A stretch of 64,000 nt of DNA from Emiliania huxleyi CCMP1516. Taxonomy: Eukaryota; Haptophyta; Isochrysidales; Noelaerhabdaceae. The translations under genes were made by a program, and so were the position numbers. Numbering within the stretch: position 1 is the stretch's first letter; every line of letters begins with the position of its first letter. Shown piece by piece: positions 1-10,740 of the stretch. Location of the stretch: assembly GCF_000372725.1 (NCBI RefSeq), contig NW_005200011.1:554492-618491 (forward strand). Reading direction: 5' to 3'. A model generated the notes under the pieces. It saw only the letters and a list, made by a program, of their open reading frames with translations, was not told where the DNA came from and did no database searches.

Positions 1-26
1 AGAACAAACAAACAAAGAACCCTGCA

Positions 27-90
27 GGGCTCCAGGCCCCAAATGACGTGTGAGTGTTAGATTTGTTTGGTATTGCTAAAAATCTCTACT
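27..90. repeat. Dispersed repeat P, copy 1
   Basis: The stretch from GGGCTCCAGGCCCC through TTGGTATTGCTAAAAATCTC recurs almost unchanged at 14757-14818. It is followed here by part of the CTAGTAGAGGTGTGCG repeat also seen at 4779, 38488 and 60132, so the window opens inside a composite of dispersed repeats. Confidence 0.8.
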
Positions 91-153
91 AGTAGAGGTG
101 TGCGTTTTATTTATTTATCGTCACTGCCCAACGAGGAAATACGGGCATCTCGA

Positions 154-267
154 GACGTTAGGCTTATGGGAAAGCCGATTTTCTACTATCTTGTAACTAA
201 GCCACCTTTTGCGCAAGAGGGGCGGCTTATACTTAGTAGAAAATGGCTTTCCCATAAGCCTAACAAA
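154..267. repeat. Hairpin-forming inverted repeat (MITE-like)
   Basis: The left arm (gttaggcttatgggaaagcc then gattttctacta) is matched by its reverse complement on the right (tagtagaaaatggctttccc then ataagcctaac), with a loop of roughly 50 nt. The arms pair over about 30 bases with one or two bulges. This is the shape of a small foldback or miniature inverted-repeat element; no coding function is proposed. Confidence 0.7.
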
Positions 268-510
268 GACGGGCATTCCGCTACGCACATAGGCATACCA
301 ACGAGAGGTAAAATAAATCGACACCCAAAGAGAAGGATAGGGTGGTCCCCCTGCACGAGCAGGATCTTGGATATGCCAAGTAAGTAGATCTAAGTAAGTA
401 GGAAAGCGAAGAACAGCCAGGCTCGGATTGGACACCAAGTCACCAACGTGGATCGTGGTATATGCGGGTGGACGCCGGACAGAAAAAAAAGAAAGAAAGA
501 AGCCTACAAC

Positions 511-570
511 CCAGGGGAGGGATGGGAGGACGGCACGCCGCCACCCCACAGGGATTTTAAGGAGAGGAGA
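511..570. repeat. Dispersed repeat R, copy 1
   Basis: The core GGGAGGGATGGGAGGACGGC followed by ACGCCGCCAC recurs at 17397, 36468 and 44522. A run of A/G-rich sequence precedes it at 480-505, as it does in the 17 kb copy. The 17 kb and 44 kb copies share about 200 further bases that this copy lacks. Confidence 0.8.
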
Positions 571-896
571 GTGTGGCTGGGAAAAACCGCACTTGGAGCA
601 CTTGGAGTGCTTGGAGTGCACAGTTATCAGCCGCACGATCCCTGGTGTGGACGATTCTTTTCGCGGTATCCGCGGCGGGATATGGCGGGATATGGCGGGA
701 TACCGGGAGATACCGGGAGATACCAGGAGATACACGTGGATATGATGAGATACGGAGCCCCCACGATGTGTTCGACACAATGAAGCGTGAAACCGCAAAT
801 CGCACGCGAACAGCGAACTTCGCGCTTCGACCGGCCGTGATCTGCCGTGCTGCTGAGCGCTCGATTCCCATGATTGGCGAGAGCTCGTCATCATCG

Positions 897-1577
897 ATGA
901 AGCATCGCAAGGACAAGAAGGAGAAGAGCGCCGAACGCAAGCGCAACCGTAAGAAGCACAAGCGGGATCACGACACAGCGACGGCAGCAGCTCGGAAGGT
1001 GAGGTGCCACGGCCGCGGCGGAAGGAAGGTGCGGTGCCGCGGCCGTGGCGGAAGGAAGGTGCGGTGCCGCGGCCGTGGCACCGCATGCGAGTGGGGACCG
1101 ACAAGGCGAGCGAGATCTTCCGCAAGAACCCGAAGTGGGCCAAGAAGTTCCTCGTGATACGCAAGCTCACCGACATGGTGATGGGCGACCCAAATTTCTT
1201 GCCCAACCCTTGCGCCATCCTCTGCCCCTTTGACGGGCCCCGCTGCACGCACGGCTTTTTTCGGATGAACGGGAGCTGCAAGCCCTCACAGCTCTTCTCG
1301 CACTGGCAGCATATGCATGCCAACAACCCCGCCGCCAAGCAGCTGGAGGCGCGCTGGCGCCAGGCGATCAAGATGAAGGGCACATCTCGCTCGAGCAGCT
1401 CGACCAGTGCGCCCCGTGCACGTTGACTGGTGACACCGAGGAGGGCTACGAGCCGCTGCGCACCCCACCGGCAACGCCGGACGGGACGGAGCCGTCCATC
1501 GTCTTCCCGCACTCGTTCGAGGTTGGCTCCGCCGAGCTCCGGCGTCCGGGAGTGGCTCGCCGGGTCGGGCATTTGAG
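897..1577 (+). CDS. Basic protein with a Cys/His zinc-finger-like motif; apparently frameshifted
   Basis: Exon 1 (897-998) encodes a Lys/Arg-rich segment (start MKHRKDKKEKS). A GTGAGG donor at 999 and an acceptor before 1106 join it in frame to ASEIFRKNPKWAKKF. The second exon has a CAILCPFDGPRC element followed by FSHWQHMH, which could form a C2H2-type or TRASH-like zinc site. The removed intron holds three near-identical 27-bp units. Around 1375-1381 the coding reading moves by one frame (KQLEARWRQAIKMKG, then HISLEQLDQCAPC and on to HSFEVG), without a good intron, so the copy may be broken. A GTGAGC donor follows at 1578. Family unknown to me. Confidence 0.4.
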
Positions 1578-1782
1578 GTGAGCTGGTGAGGGCACGTGAG
1601 CGCGCTGCGGGCGACATGTGTTAGCGGGTGCATGTGTCAGCGCGCGTGTCAGCTCGTGTGCCTTCTTCAACGACATTCCCCTTTTCGAGCACACCAGGTC
1701 TAAGTTTCTTTTTTGTTTGCTCGCGCTCTGCGGCCGGAGCGCGGAGAGAGGCCGGGCTGCTCGGCGTGAGGCGGGCAGGATA

Positions 1783-1850
1783 CGGCAGGATACGGCGGGA
1801 TATGGCGGGATATGGCGGGATATGGCGGGATATGGAGAGATACATCAAGA
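1783..1850. repeat. 10-bp minisatellite GGGATATGGC
   Basis: About six tandem copies of a 10-base unit (GGGATATGGC with variants) run up to the right TIR of the 630-1890 island. A similar shorter array is at 675-705 near the left TIR. Confidence 0.8.
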
Positions 1851-1883
1851 TACCGCAAACAAAAGAATCGTCCACATCAGGGC

Positions 1884-2050
1884 TCGCACGCCCAGGACCG
1901 GGGAGCTAAGAAGCGCACCCAGTTGGCCAGACGATTGGGATCGGGGTGCGGGCAAGAGAGGCCTAGCCCTGGGGGGTGCGCGGTCGCAGGGCCATAACAC
2001 AGAGGTCTCCTCCGAGGGTTGGCTCTGCGCTCCGGGCCATAACACAGGTG
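1884..2050. repeat. Dispersed repeat Q, copy 1
   Basis: The block with CCGGGGAGCTAAGAAGCGCA, a GGGGGTGCGC motif and TCTCCGAGGGTTGGC recurs at 16316-16560, 20834-21020 and (partly) 22316-22405. Copies differ by small substitutions. It lies directly upstream of the coiled-coil gene and probably contributes to its 5' region. Confidence 0.75.
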
Positions 2051-2096
2051 CAGTGCAAGATGGAAAATGTCCCGGTTAGTATCCGACGAGAAAGCG

Positions 2097-2499
2097 ATGT
2101 ACGGCATTCCAAGTGGCGGCATCGACGTCGCGGACCTCTTGGCTCGCCTCGGGCTCGTCGAGAAGGGCGCCGGCGGAGGCGTGCGCGCGAGGGAGGGCCG
2201 CGTCCGCGGTGCAGCTCGTGAGGCGAGGCCTGGACTTGGATGTAGGCGACGTGGGGAAGGTGCTGCTGACCGCAGAGTTGTTGGAGAAGGAGGCGTCGAT
2301 CCGGGATGTGTGCGAGGCGGAGAGGCGCGCGGGCGCGGCAAAGATGGCGGCGGTCGAGGCCGTAGTGGCCAGGGTGGAGGGTGAGGCCGCGGGGGGCGAC
2401 CGCCTCGCGTTGGAGGCTCTGCGGGGCGCGGAGGCGGCGGCGAGGAGGGCGTCGGGCGACGCGCAGGCGGAGCTGGATCGCTTGAAGAGGATGCACCAG
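2097..2499 (+). CDS. Coiled-coil protein, 3' end not found
   Basis: Exon 1 (2097-2168) starts MYGIPSGGIDVADLL. A 46-nt GC-AG intron (2169-2214) joins it in phase 0 to LVRRGLDLDVGDVGKVLL. Exon 2 (2215-2499) is Ala/Glu/Arg-rich with helix-forming heptads (LLEKEASIRDVCEAERR and onward), so a coiled coil is likely. A GTGCGC donor follows CACCAG at 2499-2500, implying further exons, but downstream sequence to 3000 shows no convincing continuation. The frame is also open to a stop at 2601 if the donor is not used. I do not recognise the family. Confidence 0.5.
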
Positions 2500-3062
2500 G
2501 TGCGCGATGGAACCCCACAGGGGCACGGGAGGCTGGCAGTCGGGCGGCCAGCGGATCAGCGTGATTCCCAACTAGCGCCACGATCGCTGAAGTACGTGTG
2601 AGGCTCCCCACGTCCCGTCCGCAGTTTCTGCACCATACGTACGACAGTGTGGGCGCAGGTTATAATTGTGGTCACGACTGACGACGTTCGACGTTGTTCG
2701 TTCCTTTTGTGCGTTTTGTGTTGTTGTACGTCGACTTTCAGCTTGCTGTATGTTGCACCTGAGGCAAACCCCACTTTGGGACCTATTTGAGGCGGTGTGG
2801 CGCCGGCGGGGTCGCGCCGCGGGCGCGTCGCACGGAAGCGAAACAAACGGGCACGCCAAACGAGGGGTGGGAGAAGGACAGGGTCCCCACCTGCACGAGC
2901 AGGATCTTGTAAGGACGATCAGGGACACAGGGGAACGGGAGCGGGTCTCCTCCGAGGGTTAGCTCGCCGCGCGGTTTCTTTGCTGTGCGAGCCTGGAAGA
3001 ATTCTTTGCTGCGCGACCCGGCTGGTGGGTGGCGCTCCACCTCGGCAGCTCTCCTGCAGCTC

Positions 3063-3810
3063 ATGGCGTTCAGGCGTGCTACCGTAGCGTTCGGTGCCGC
3101 GGCGCTGCTCGTGTTCGCGACGGCAACGATCCAGTCGCCGCCGGACGAGGACGACGAGGAGGAGGGGGATCTGTTCGAGGAGCCGTTCTGGGCCGAGTTC
3201 GCTGGCAAGATCCAGTCTTCTGTGGATGGCGGGACGCTGCTCCGGGCGCGGCGGTGGGGCAACATCGCCAACGGCGTGCTCCTTGGCACGACGGGTCCGA
3301 TCGCGCTCATCATTTCGGCCATCGGCCTGCGGCTGCCGCACGCCGTGCTCGCGGGGTATCTCGCTGCGCTCGGCGGCACCATCACCTCACTGGAGCTCGG
3401 GCTCTCGCCCATCGCGCCGTGGGTGTCGGAGAACCTCTCCTTCCTCGCGAGCTCCGCCGGGCGCACGGCGCTCCTCGGCGTCGCAGGCGGGCTTGCGTGG
3501 GCCTTCGGCAAGCCCGCCGCGCTTGCGGCGCTGCTGACGTGTGGCAACGCCCTCTTCAATGGCTACTTCGCGAAGGCACAGACGCTCCTCCCTCCCCGCA
3601 ACCGCTCTCTCCACGGCTTCCCTCATCGCCGCTCCCTGACCGCTCGCCCCCACGGACGCTGCCCTCACCGCCGCCACCCTCGCCGCCCAGATACTGCGCT
3701 TTGTCTCGGCCGATGAGCTGGAGGGCGGCGATGTACGAGGAGGGGTGGACCAGGCCGCGGACTACGAGCCCGGCGCCGAGCCCGAGATCGACCTGCAGCC
3801 GCCGCTCTGA
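3063..3810 (+). CDS. COPI-associated-like multi-spanning membrane protein
   Basis: Two exons (3063-3575 and 3691-3810) joined by a GC-AG intron give about 210 residues. An N-terminal hydrophobic stretch (VAFGAAALLVFATATIQ) precedes an acidic run. Hydrophobic helices follow around GNIANGVLLGTTGPIALI, AVLAGYLAALGGTITSLELG, TALLGVAGGLAWAF and AALAALLTCGNALFNG. This layout, with the NFxFL/GRT-like turn SFLASSAGRTALL, resembles TVP15/COPI-associated proteins of the Golgi. The tail is acidic (EPGAEPEIDLQPPL). The start could also be an upstream Met at 2985. Membrane location is seen in the sequence; the family name is from resemblance only. Confidence 0.6.
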
Positions 3811-4778
3811 AGCGGCCCTCTCCGGCCGCTGGGGTGGTGGCGGCGGCAGTGGCGGTGATAGCCGCGGGCGTGCAAGATTGCTTGCGTCACCGCTCGCCCC
3901 CGGACTCTGCACGCGTGCGCCCACCGTTCGAATCCAGCAGATCCGCTCTCCTCGCGTGACACGCAGCGTCGGTGGTGGGAGGTTCATGCGCCCTGGTTCT
4001 CCCTGGGAGGAGACGCCCCCCTGCCTGAAGCGTGAAGGCTGAAGCGCAGTGAAGTGGTCCCGGGCGTCTGTGACACTTTTTCGAGCAAAAGGCGACTTTA
4101 AATGTGCAGAAAAAGAAGGAAAACCCGCGCGAGCTTTTGGAAGGACGGTCGGGGACCCAGGGGAACTTACCGTCAAAGTAGAGGGAGCGGACCGTGAGTT
4201 GAGGAAATCGGAGGACGCGACCCACTTCGCCACAGACGGTCCCGCGCCTCGCCGCTATGACGGGCACACGCCCCGCACCGTCCGCTGTGTGCCCGTCTTT
4301 GTCCGGAGTGAAAAGTCCAACGCGCTCGTCGGTGACGGTGTCCTCCAACCTGCGCCGCGCTCGGCGAACCTCGACAGCGCCTTCGATGGCATGCAGCTCT
4401 TTGCGTCAGAAGCCTGGAGAGCAGCTCCTCGGCTGCTCACACGCTCTGCACAGTTGACACAGTCTACTGTGCGGCTACCACAGCTGTGACAGCGATGGGC
4501 TCGCCCTCACTGGCCCTCAGTCACTTGTGCTGCGGCTTGTGTGAGCGACACTGCTCGGCGACTGCCGGCACACTGTGAGACCATGGGTGTGAGGTAAAAC
4601 CACGCTACCAGCGCTTGGTCACATCGGCCCCGAGGTCAGCTCCTTCAACTCTGTTAGTGACAAGACTTGTCTACTGGCTGGAGCCGAGCAGGAGGGCCCG
4701 GCGCACAACCCCTGGTCAATTCACGGTCTACACCCCGTATTTTTTTTGAGAGCGCCTTCGTTGTTAATAATAATACAG

Positions 4779-4838
4779 GGGACCTGTTCCTTTTTACCCA
4801 TCTCCTAGTAGGTGTCCGTTTTATTTATTTATTTATTT
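4779..4838. repeat. Dispersed repeat L (AATAAA-rich on the minus strand), copy
   Basis: GGGGACCTGTTCCTTTTTAC then CTAGTAG and GTGTCCG followed by repeated TTTA units. Copies lie at 38488-38549 and 60132-60195, with a partial copy at 87-116. Read on the minus strand the tail is a run of overlapping AATAAA signals. Confidence 0.85.
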
Positions 4839-5295
4839 AATAATAATACACACGGTCACCGTCGGTCCTGCGTCGGTCATCTGCTGCAGCGGCCGCACGA
4901 CATGCACACACCCACACCGCACCGCACCCCGCACCCGCGCGGCCCCCCGCCCCGCCTAGTTGGGAAGGAGGTGAGGAGGATGGAACAGCCCGAGGAAAGG
5001 AGCGAAACAAACACTGGGATCTTAAACACATTATTTTTTCTACCGCGTCTCCTGGCTAGGAATCCTACAGATGCCAAAAACGATGCCAGGTTTTTGGGTC
5101 GTCGCGTTGCCTGAGGCGTCCTGCGACGCCGGCTGCGCGCGGCTGAGACTAGGAGCAACTCACCTCGCATGCGACGAGGTCGCTCACCATCGGCGCAACT
5201 CCGACGTCTCCTCACCCTCGCGCATGTGTGTTGTCCTTCTCGTGCGACGGCCTCAATCTCTGCTGCTTTGCTTGACACATCTCTCGCCTGTGTAG

Positions 5296-6029
5296 GCGCG
5301 CGCTCCTCGATTCGCTCGGCGTCCCGCTCTCCGCCGGAGCAGTGTGTGATGGGCGCTGGGGCGAGGGTGCTGACGTTCCCACGGTCGCACTCGACGGAGA
5401 GAGTTGCTTTCATTCCGCAGTCGGCCGAAACGCTAGCTCCTTCCACTGCGATGCCGTGCCCGAGCCACCTGGTCAGGGAAAGCGGCGCCTCTGCTTCTGC
5501 TCGATGCCACGCCCACCCCTCCCGCCGCGTTCGCCGCCGCCGCCGCCGCCGCCGTCTCCATCTCCGGCAATGGCACCGCCGCCCCCTGCACCTACCGCGC
5601 CCAATCCAGCGTCGTCGAGTGCCTTGAAGAACGAGGAGCAGCGGTGGGAGGGGGGAGGGGAGGCGCGCCCCTGCATCGCGCCCGGGCTGAGCATGCGAGT
5701 CGACCTGAGGTGAGACCACACCAAAAACCTGCCCGGACAGAGCGGCTCAGACAACACCCTCCTCCCTCCCCACGCTTGCCCCACACCACGCTGCCCTGCA
5801 CGTGGTGCGACGCCTCGCCTGTCTCCGCAGTTCGCTCGACCCTCCCGAGCGCTGCTCCTCGCCCGAGCGGAACCGCAACCCGCTCCGCTGTACCGCTGCC
5901 TATGTCATCGCCTCGCCCGCCGTCGCCCAGCTTAGATGCGAGCTATACTCACCCGCATCGCCAACACATAGAAACGCCATCCGTTCTCGCAACACTGCGT
6001 GCCTATCTCCACCGTGCCCTCTTTTGTGA
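5296..6029 (+). CDS. Cys- and Pro-rich protein, internal exons, runs toward the assembly gap
   Basis: An exon from an AG acceptor at 5295 to a GTGAGA donor after 5709 reads ALLDSLGVPLSAGAVC, then a Cys-containing stretch (GESCFHSA, FHCDAVPEP, RRLCFCSMP), a long proline tract and a soluble segment ending MRVDL. A second exon begins at 5831 (SLDPPERCSSPERN, NPLRCTAAYVI, QLRCELYSPASP) in the right phase. Its end is unclear: the frame stops at 6029, 100 bases before the N-gap. The even spacing of cysteines suggests an extracellular or lumenal protein. No 5' or 3' end is visible, and the family is not recognised. Confidence 0.4.
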
Positions 6030-6131
6030 CTGCAACTCGCAGGTCGCGTTCGCGTGCGCCTACACTCTCGACGGCGACGACGAAGCGGATTCGACTTGCT
6101 TCGAAGACCGGACGCCCATACTCTGCGCCAC

Positions 6132-6231
6132 NNNNNNNNNNNNNNNNNNNNNNNNNNNNNNNNNNNNNNNNNNNNNNNNNNNNNNNNNNNNNNNNNNNNN
6201 NNNNNNNNNNNNNNNNNNNNNNNNNNNNNNN
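6132..6231. other. Assembly gap (100 N) with poor-quality flank to 6520
   Basis: One hundred Ns. The 290 bases to the right are full of over-long homopolymers (runs of C, G, T), which are unlike the rest of the window and look like single-pass or mis-called sequence. Confidence 0.9.
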
Positions 6232-6519
6232 GCCCCTTTTCGGGGGGTCCTCCAAGGGTTTCTTGGCAAAATTCTGGGCCGATTAAGCCTTGGATTGGTC
6301 GCCCCCGCGGTTTTCGCGGTGGCCCTTTTGAAGGGGAGCCCCCCTTTTTAAAACCCATTTCCTTTTTGGCAAACGGGGAAAAACACCCCCCCACCGGGGG
6401 GCGCCGCCCCCCCAAGGGCCAGGATAAAGGTCTTTTTGGGGGGGCCCCCCCCCAAATTTTGCTCCGGGGGGGGGGGGCCCCCCCCCCCCTCCCCCCCCCC
6501 CCCCCCCCCTCCCCCCCTT

Positions 6520-8495
6520 CCCCTCGCCTGCACCCCACGACCCCACGCCGTCCTCTTGCAGTTCGCACACCATATGAGACACCATTCGAGATTCGAGTCG
6601 TCGCGTCGCCCGCGCCCAGAAAGTTTCTCGGAAAGTTCACCACCCTTCTGTGGCGATCGTGATAGCTACGAGTAGTCGCGACCAGACGCAAGGCGAAACG
6701 TGGTCAGGCGCGCCGCCCTCTCCGCCCGCTTCGGCCGCGGCGACGGCAAGACAGAGGCGGAGGCGGAGGAAAGCAGCAGCAACTTCGCGGCGTCCAACCA
6801 GCCGAGCCACTGGTGCGACCAGCCGGGGGAGCAACCCTCCAAACCTCTCCCCCCCCACCGGCCCCGGCCACACTCAGCTGAGGCCCGCCCTCCGCGCAGG
6901 TTCGGCTGGCGAGCCCCCCCGGAGGCTGTGCCACCGCCTGTCCAACTGCCGGCGACGCCTTCGCCCCGTGGGCGGCATGCCACCTTCTCCCTCATGTCAC
7001 CGGGCCTCGCATCGCTCATGCGGGCACTATCGGCAAGAGCGCGACGCGGCCCGGCGTTGCTGCCTGCGCCGCCGGTGGTTTGAGATACTGTGACTGACCT
7101 GCATTGCCATATTGGCTTTACGAGTAGTTCGTCGATCGCCGTGCAAAGCTCGCTTCCAAGCTCTCACGCCGCGCGTAGGGCCCTTAGGGGCCTAGAGAAC
7201 ACAATCCTCCTCCCTTTTCTCCCAGTAAGCTAAAAGTCCCTACGAGAGTGATATCAGTAGACACAGTAGTCAGTACACAAACACATTGAGCGAGCGGCGG
7301 AGCGCGCGCGTGCTGACCCTGTTTCTTTGCGACTTGCGGCGCCGTGCGCACGTGAGACGCACGGCATGTTGTGCGAGTATATATATGGGACAAAAGCGTC
7401 GAAAATGTCCCAAAAGCAGTCTCGAGTTTGTGGCAGCTCCGCAGCCAGCGCGGGCTGCCAGGACGCACCGCTCGCGCGTTCGGCGCACTCCCTGGCACCC
7501 AGGGAGTGCGCCGAACCGACCAGACCGAAAACGCTCGACGCCGCGCTCGCTGTGGAGCTGCCACAAACTCGCCGCCGAGCGTGCCACCGAAGGCGTCCCG
7601 GCGGAGGTGATGGAGTGTGAGACCTGAGGCTGCGGAGGTGACGCCTGAGGTACCGGCCCGTGCACAGCGACTCAACCAGCGACCGCCACGGGCTCAGACG
7701 AGACCTGTCGACGCGTTCCGGCTCAGCTTCACCGTGGTCCTGGGGCGTCTGTCGACGTCAGGACCACCCATACAGCTCGCGGGTTTGAGGTCGCAAGAGC
7801 CAAGATGGTGGCGTTTGGACATCCCAATCATCACACAAGACAGCCTGTAGGTGGTGGCGGGGCGGCGCAGTGTTTGCGGCACTCGGCAGTAGGCACCCGC
7901 GGCACGGCCCCGCTGTCGGCTCTCGCGGGCTGCGGAACCGGACCCAGAAGGGGACGGTCCGGGCGAGTGTGGCAGTTCCTGCGCTAGCATGGGCACCCTC
8001 TATCATAGGACTACTGATCCTGGTCATTAGAGCTGCCAGGGATAGCGTCAGGAGCCGGTAGGAGTCAAAACCCCTCATATTTGAGACATCGTGTCCAATA
8101 TACGGCCTCCAGAAGTTTCTCCGATACCTCGGGAGCGGGCAGGTATTCACACCTCGGCAGTGTGGGCAGGGCAGGGCAGCGCAGTGTGGGTTTCACACCC
8201 GGGGCAGGTAGGGGATCGGGCAGGGCAGGGCAGGGCAGTTGTGCGGCAGTATGCGGCAGGGCAGGACCACAAGCAGAGTGGGCAGGTCGGATGTCAAGAG
8301 GCAGGTCCCAATTGCAGTCTGAGATTTAAAAACTCACGTCGTGAAAAAAAGGCGCGCATAATTGCTGTGGACCTGAGATTCACATCCCATTCTCATTGAG
8401 ATTACTTATAGGGACGGCCGATCGACGAAACACACGTGATAGCTCGCGAGCTCAACAAGTTCTCAATCAAATCTCAGGGGGGTCTGATGTGTATA
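6520..8495. other. Region without an assignable gene
   Basis: Open frames exist (for example plus 6700-7083, with GDGKTEAEAEESSSNFAASN, and minus 7758-8150), but none shows family signal or a supported start, and some may belong to exons of the Cys-rich gene. The region contains a foldback at 7421-7580 and GGCAG-rich tandem sequence at 8160-8290. Confidence 0.5.
7421..7580. repeat. Foldback (long palindrome)
   Basis: Outer arms gagtttgtggcagctcc and ggagctgccacaaactc and inner arms ttcggcgcactccctgg and ccagggagtgcgccgaa are perfect reverse complements around a 3-base centre (CAC, near 7494). Partial pairing lies between them. It would form a long hairpin in DNA or RNA. Confidence 0.85.
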
Positions 8496-8499
8496 GGAA

Positions 8500-8709
8500 A
8501 TGGACGGCACTGCAGTTAAGACGTGCACTAAGTGCAAGGCTGTGAAGTCGACCGAGGACTTCAACCGCTGCGGTAATGGGTACAGATCGCAGTGTTGGGA
8601 GTGTCAGAGGGCGTACACTGTGAAGTATCGCGCGACTGAGAAATGGCGCGCGCAGAAGGAGGCGTTTGAGCATGAGATGCTGCTTCGGTGGCTGGCAGCT
8701 AAGTCTTAG
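8500..8709 (+). CDS. Small protein with two CxxC pairs (zinc-ribbon-like)
   Basis: A 69-residue intron-free frame starts MDGTAVKTCTKCKAVKS. It has CTKC near residues 9-12 and CWEC near 33-36, followed by a basic helical tail (YTVKYRATEKWRAQKEAF). This C-x2-C...C-x2-C arrangement with a phenylalanine in EDFNRC resembles the small zinc domains found beside HNH nucleases and in phage or large-virus proteins. That family does not fix a function. It stands alone with no visible partner gene, so it could be a mobile or viral remnant. Confidence 0.5.
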   Translation: MDGTAVKTCTKCKAVKSTEDFNRCGNGYRSQCWECQRAYTVKYRATEKWRAQKEAFEHEMLLRWLAAKS

Positions 8710-9059
8710 TTGAATCCCCGTGTACCCGTCCCACGAAGCCGACCCACCCCGACCCCATCAGCCGGGAACCCCATCCGATTAAGCCATGCCTGGCCTTGTT
8801 CCTCAGTTGCGTCCCTTGGGTTTCTCGTTACGGGCCACATTCTAGGGGGTTCGTAACGCGAAGAATGGGCTATCATTGATCCATTTCGTTCGCGCAACGA
8901 GCCGCCACTCTCATGATCATGCGTGATGTTATTTCTAAATGTGCTTATTTACCCTTTTCTCCATACAGTTGACGTACAGTTTTATTTCTACATTTTCATT
9001 TACCCGCTCGGAAGCACGGAAGAGCAAGTGAGGGAGAGAAGTCGCGGAACCCGCCCGCC

Positions 9060-10115
9060 TCAGCGCGAGATCATCATGCTCGCAGGAGCGTATGTCGCGA
9101 GGTCGGCGTGAAACCTGCGGGTGCGGCCGGGCACGGCTTCGCATGAGTGGCAAGTGGCGCACGTCATGCTTGGCGAGTTGCTCGCAGGCCTGCCCGGAGA
9201 GCCGTCCTCCTGGTACACTTCGACGAGGTTGTAGGTGTACGAAAAGTCGCCGCCGCATATCGAGGACTGTCGTACCCAGTCGGTCCCGTCATTCGAGCCC
9301 TCATCCGCCTGAATCGCCTCGAAGCGGACGCACGAGCCCGGCAGAACGAACCAGGCGGGGAGGCAGGGCGGGATTGGCAGGCAGCAGCAGCAGCATAGGT
9401 TCGCCTCAATGAGAATCTCGGCGCGGCGGCTGCGAGGTTGGCGGGAGGGAGTGGGCGGTGACCGCTGCCGGCTGTGTAGCGCAAGCGTGAGCAGCGCACT
9501 AGTCCTCTGAGAACTCGAAGCGGTACGAGTAGTCGCAGCAGCGGCCCAGGTTGATTAGGAAGAGCCTACTCATGCGCTGAGAACGTGTCACGGACGCTCT
9601 CCCGGCAGCAGCCACCCACGGGGCAAAGAGGAGGCGCCAGAGGCAGCCTGGAGGCTCAGTCCACTGTCCTGTGTGGGAGGAGCCGCCGTAGCCACCGAAG
9701 ACCTCCAGGTGAGCCACGCGACTATCTGGGTCCCAAGTGGACCACTTGAGCGTCTGGATGCTACCGCCGGTCGAGTGTTTGCCTATGGAGATGAAGATGC
9801 GTTCGAGACTTTTAGGTGGCGAAATCATCGGCGGAATGTTGAGGGCAAATATCAGTGTCCCATGTCGGCGAGTACGCGCCTCGCTGGAGCGTCGCGCCCG
9901 CAAGTGATGCAATCTGCGGCACGTCCCCTATGCCCGAGTTTACGCGCTTCTCTGGCTTGCAGTGGCAGAGCAACCACTGGGCGAGTGACTGTGGTTTGGT
10001 CGAGTGGTCATCGAGGAGCATCCACTGCGCGAGCGAGGAGCGTGGTTTGACGGCCACGCAGAAGCACCTCTCCTTGCAATTCAGCGTGGGCTCGGACATC
10101 GTCCGAGTCGACAAT
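9060..10115 (-). CDS. Unrecognised minus-strand gene in several coding segments; possibly disrupted
   Basis: Four good coding segments lie in order on the minus strand. About 10115-9880 reads SSLAQWMLLDDHSTKP and GIGDVPQIASLAGATL. About 9890-9640 reads LIFALNIPPMISPPKSLERI and KHSTGGSIQTLKWSTWDP. Around 9500-9535 lies CCDYSYRFEFSED. About 9420-9060 reads AEILIEAN, GSCVRFEAIQADEGS, CGGDFSYTYNLVEVYQED and ends ASMMISR. Segments one and two overlap in different frames without a clean intron, so a frameshift is likely there. The two YSYRFEF / FSYTYNLVEV stretches may be repeats of one domain. Family unknown. Confidence 0.4.
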
Positions 10116-10740
10116 ACCTTCTCTGTGGCAGCCTACCTCCTGCATCGTAGTATGGCACACTTCAGAGCTGTGAACGTGAACAGAGTGGTACCAGCACTGT
10201 GGGTCGTTGCGGCACGCAAGGGGGGCCTCCCGGACGCATGATCCTAGCCCAATACGTCCCACGGAGCACGTTTGGATTTTTGACAGAATTAAATGCACTG
10301 CCCCCGCACGGTACTAATAGTCGTAGTTTTGGCACCGCTGCCCTTCACGGCACCACACCGCCGCTTGACAGCCCGAGATTAGCCTAGCAGCGAGTGGGCA
10401 TCGCCTGCCGGTCGGCTGGGCACGAGCCAAGCACTTGGGCGGCCGTCAACCGAGTCCGAGCGGCGCCTGAGGTGGGTGCCACGGCGTCTGCACGAAGGCG
10501 TGGCGGGGTGAGGAGCCAGGAGTGGTGAACACCTCCCCGTCGGGCGCGCGGCGCGTCGGATGGTCCGCCGAGGCCGCCGCCGCCCCGGCGGCGGCGATGG
10601 GGGCGGCGGGGCCGACCCGGCCGGCGTTTGTCGGCTCCACCTACAGAAGAGCAGTCTCTGTGGGTCGACGATACTAACTTGGTAGTAACGCGGAGCGGTG
10701 CTGTGCGGCGCCGAGTTGTGCGCGAGGCGACCTCCTGAGG

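Larger units (their letters stand above)
630..1890. mobile_element. Candidate TIR-bounded element carrying a zinc-finger-like gene
   Basis: The sequence ending tgtggacgattctttt at 645-660 is matched in inverted orientation by aaaagaatcgtccaca at 1861-1876. Similarity extends outward to about 30 bp on each side with a few mismatches. Just inside each end lies a short array of 10-bp GGGATATGGC-type units (about 675-745 and 1783-1845), in the same orientation at both ends. A split coding region occupies the middle. No transposase is recognisable, so a non-autonomous element or a gene captured between two repeats are both possible. Confidence 0.5.

Noticed and set aside
121-1617. 498-codon open frame on the minus strand
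   Set aside because: It runs through repeats, minisatellites and the antisense of the zinc-finger-like gene. Its composition is low-complexity and no family is seen; high GC content alone gives long antisense frames here.
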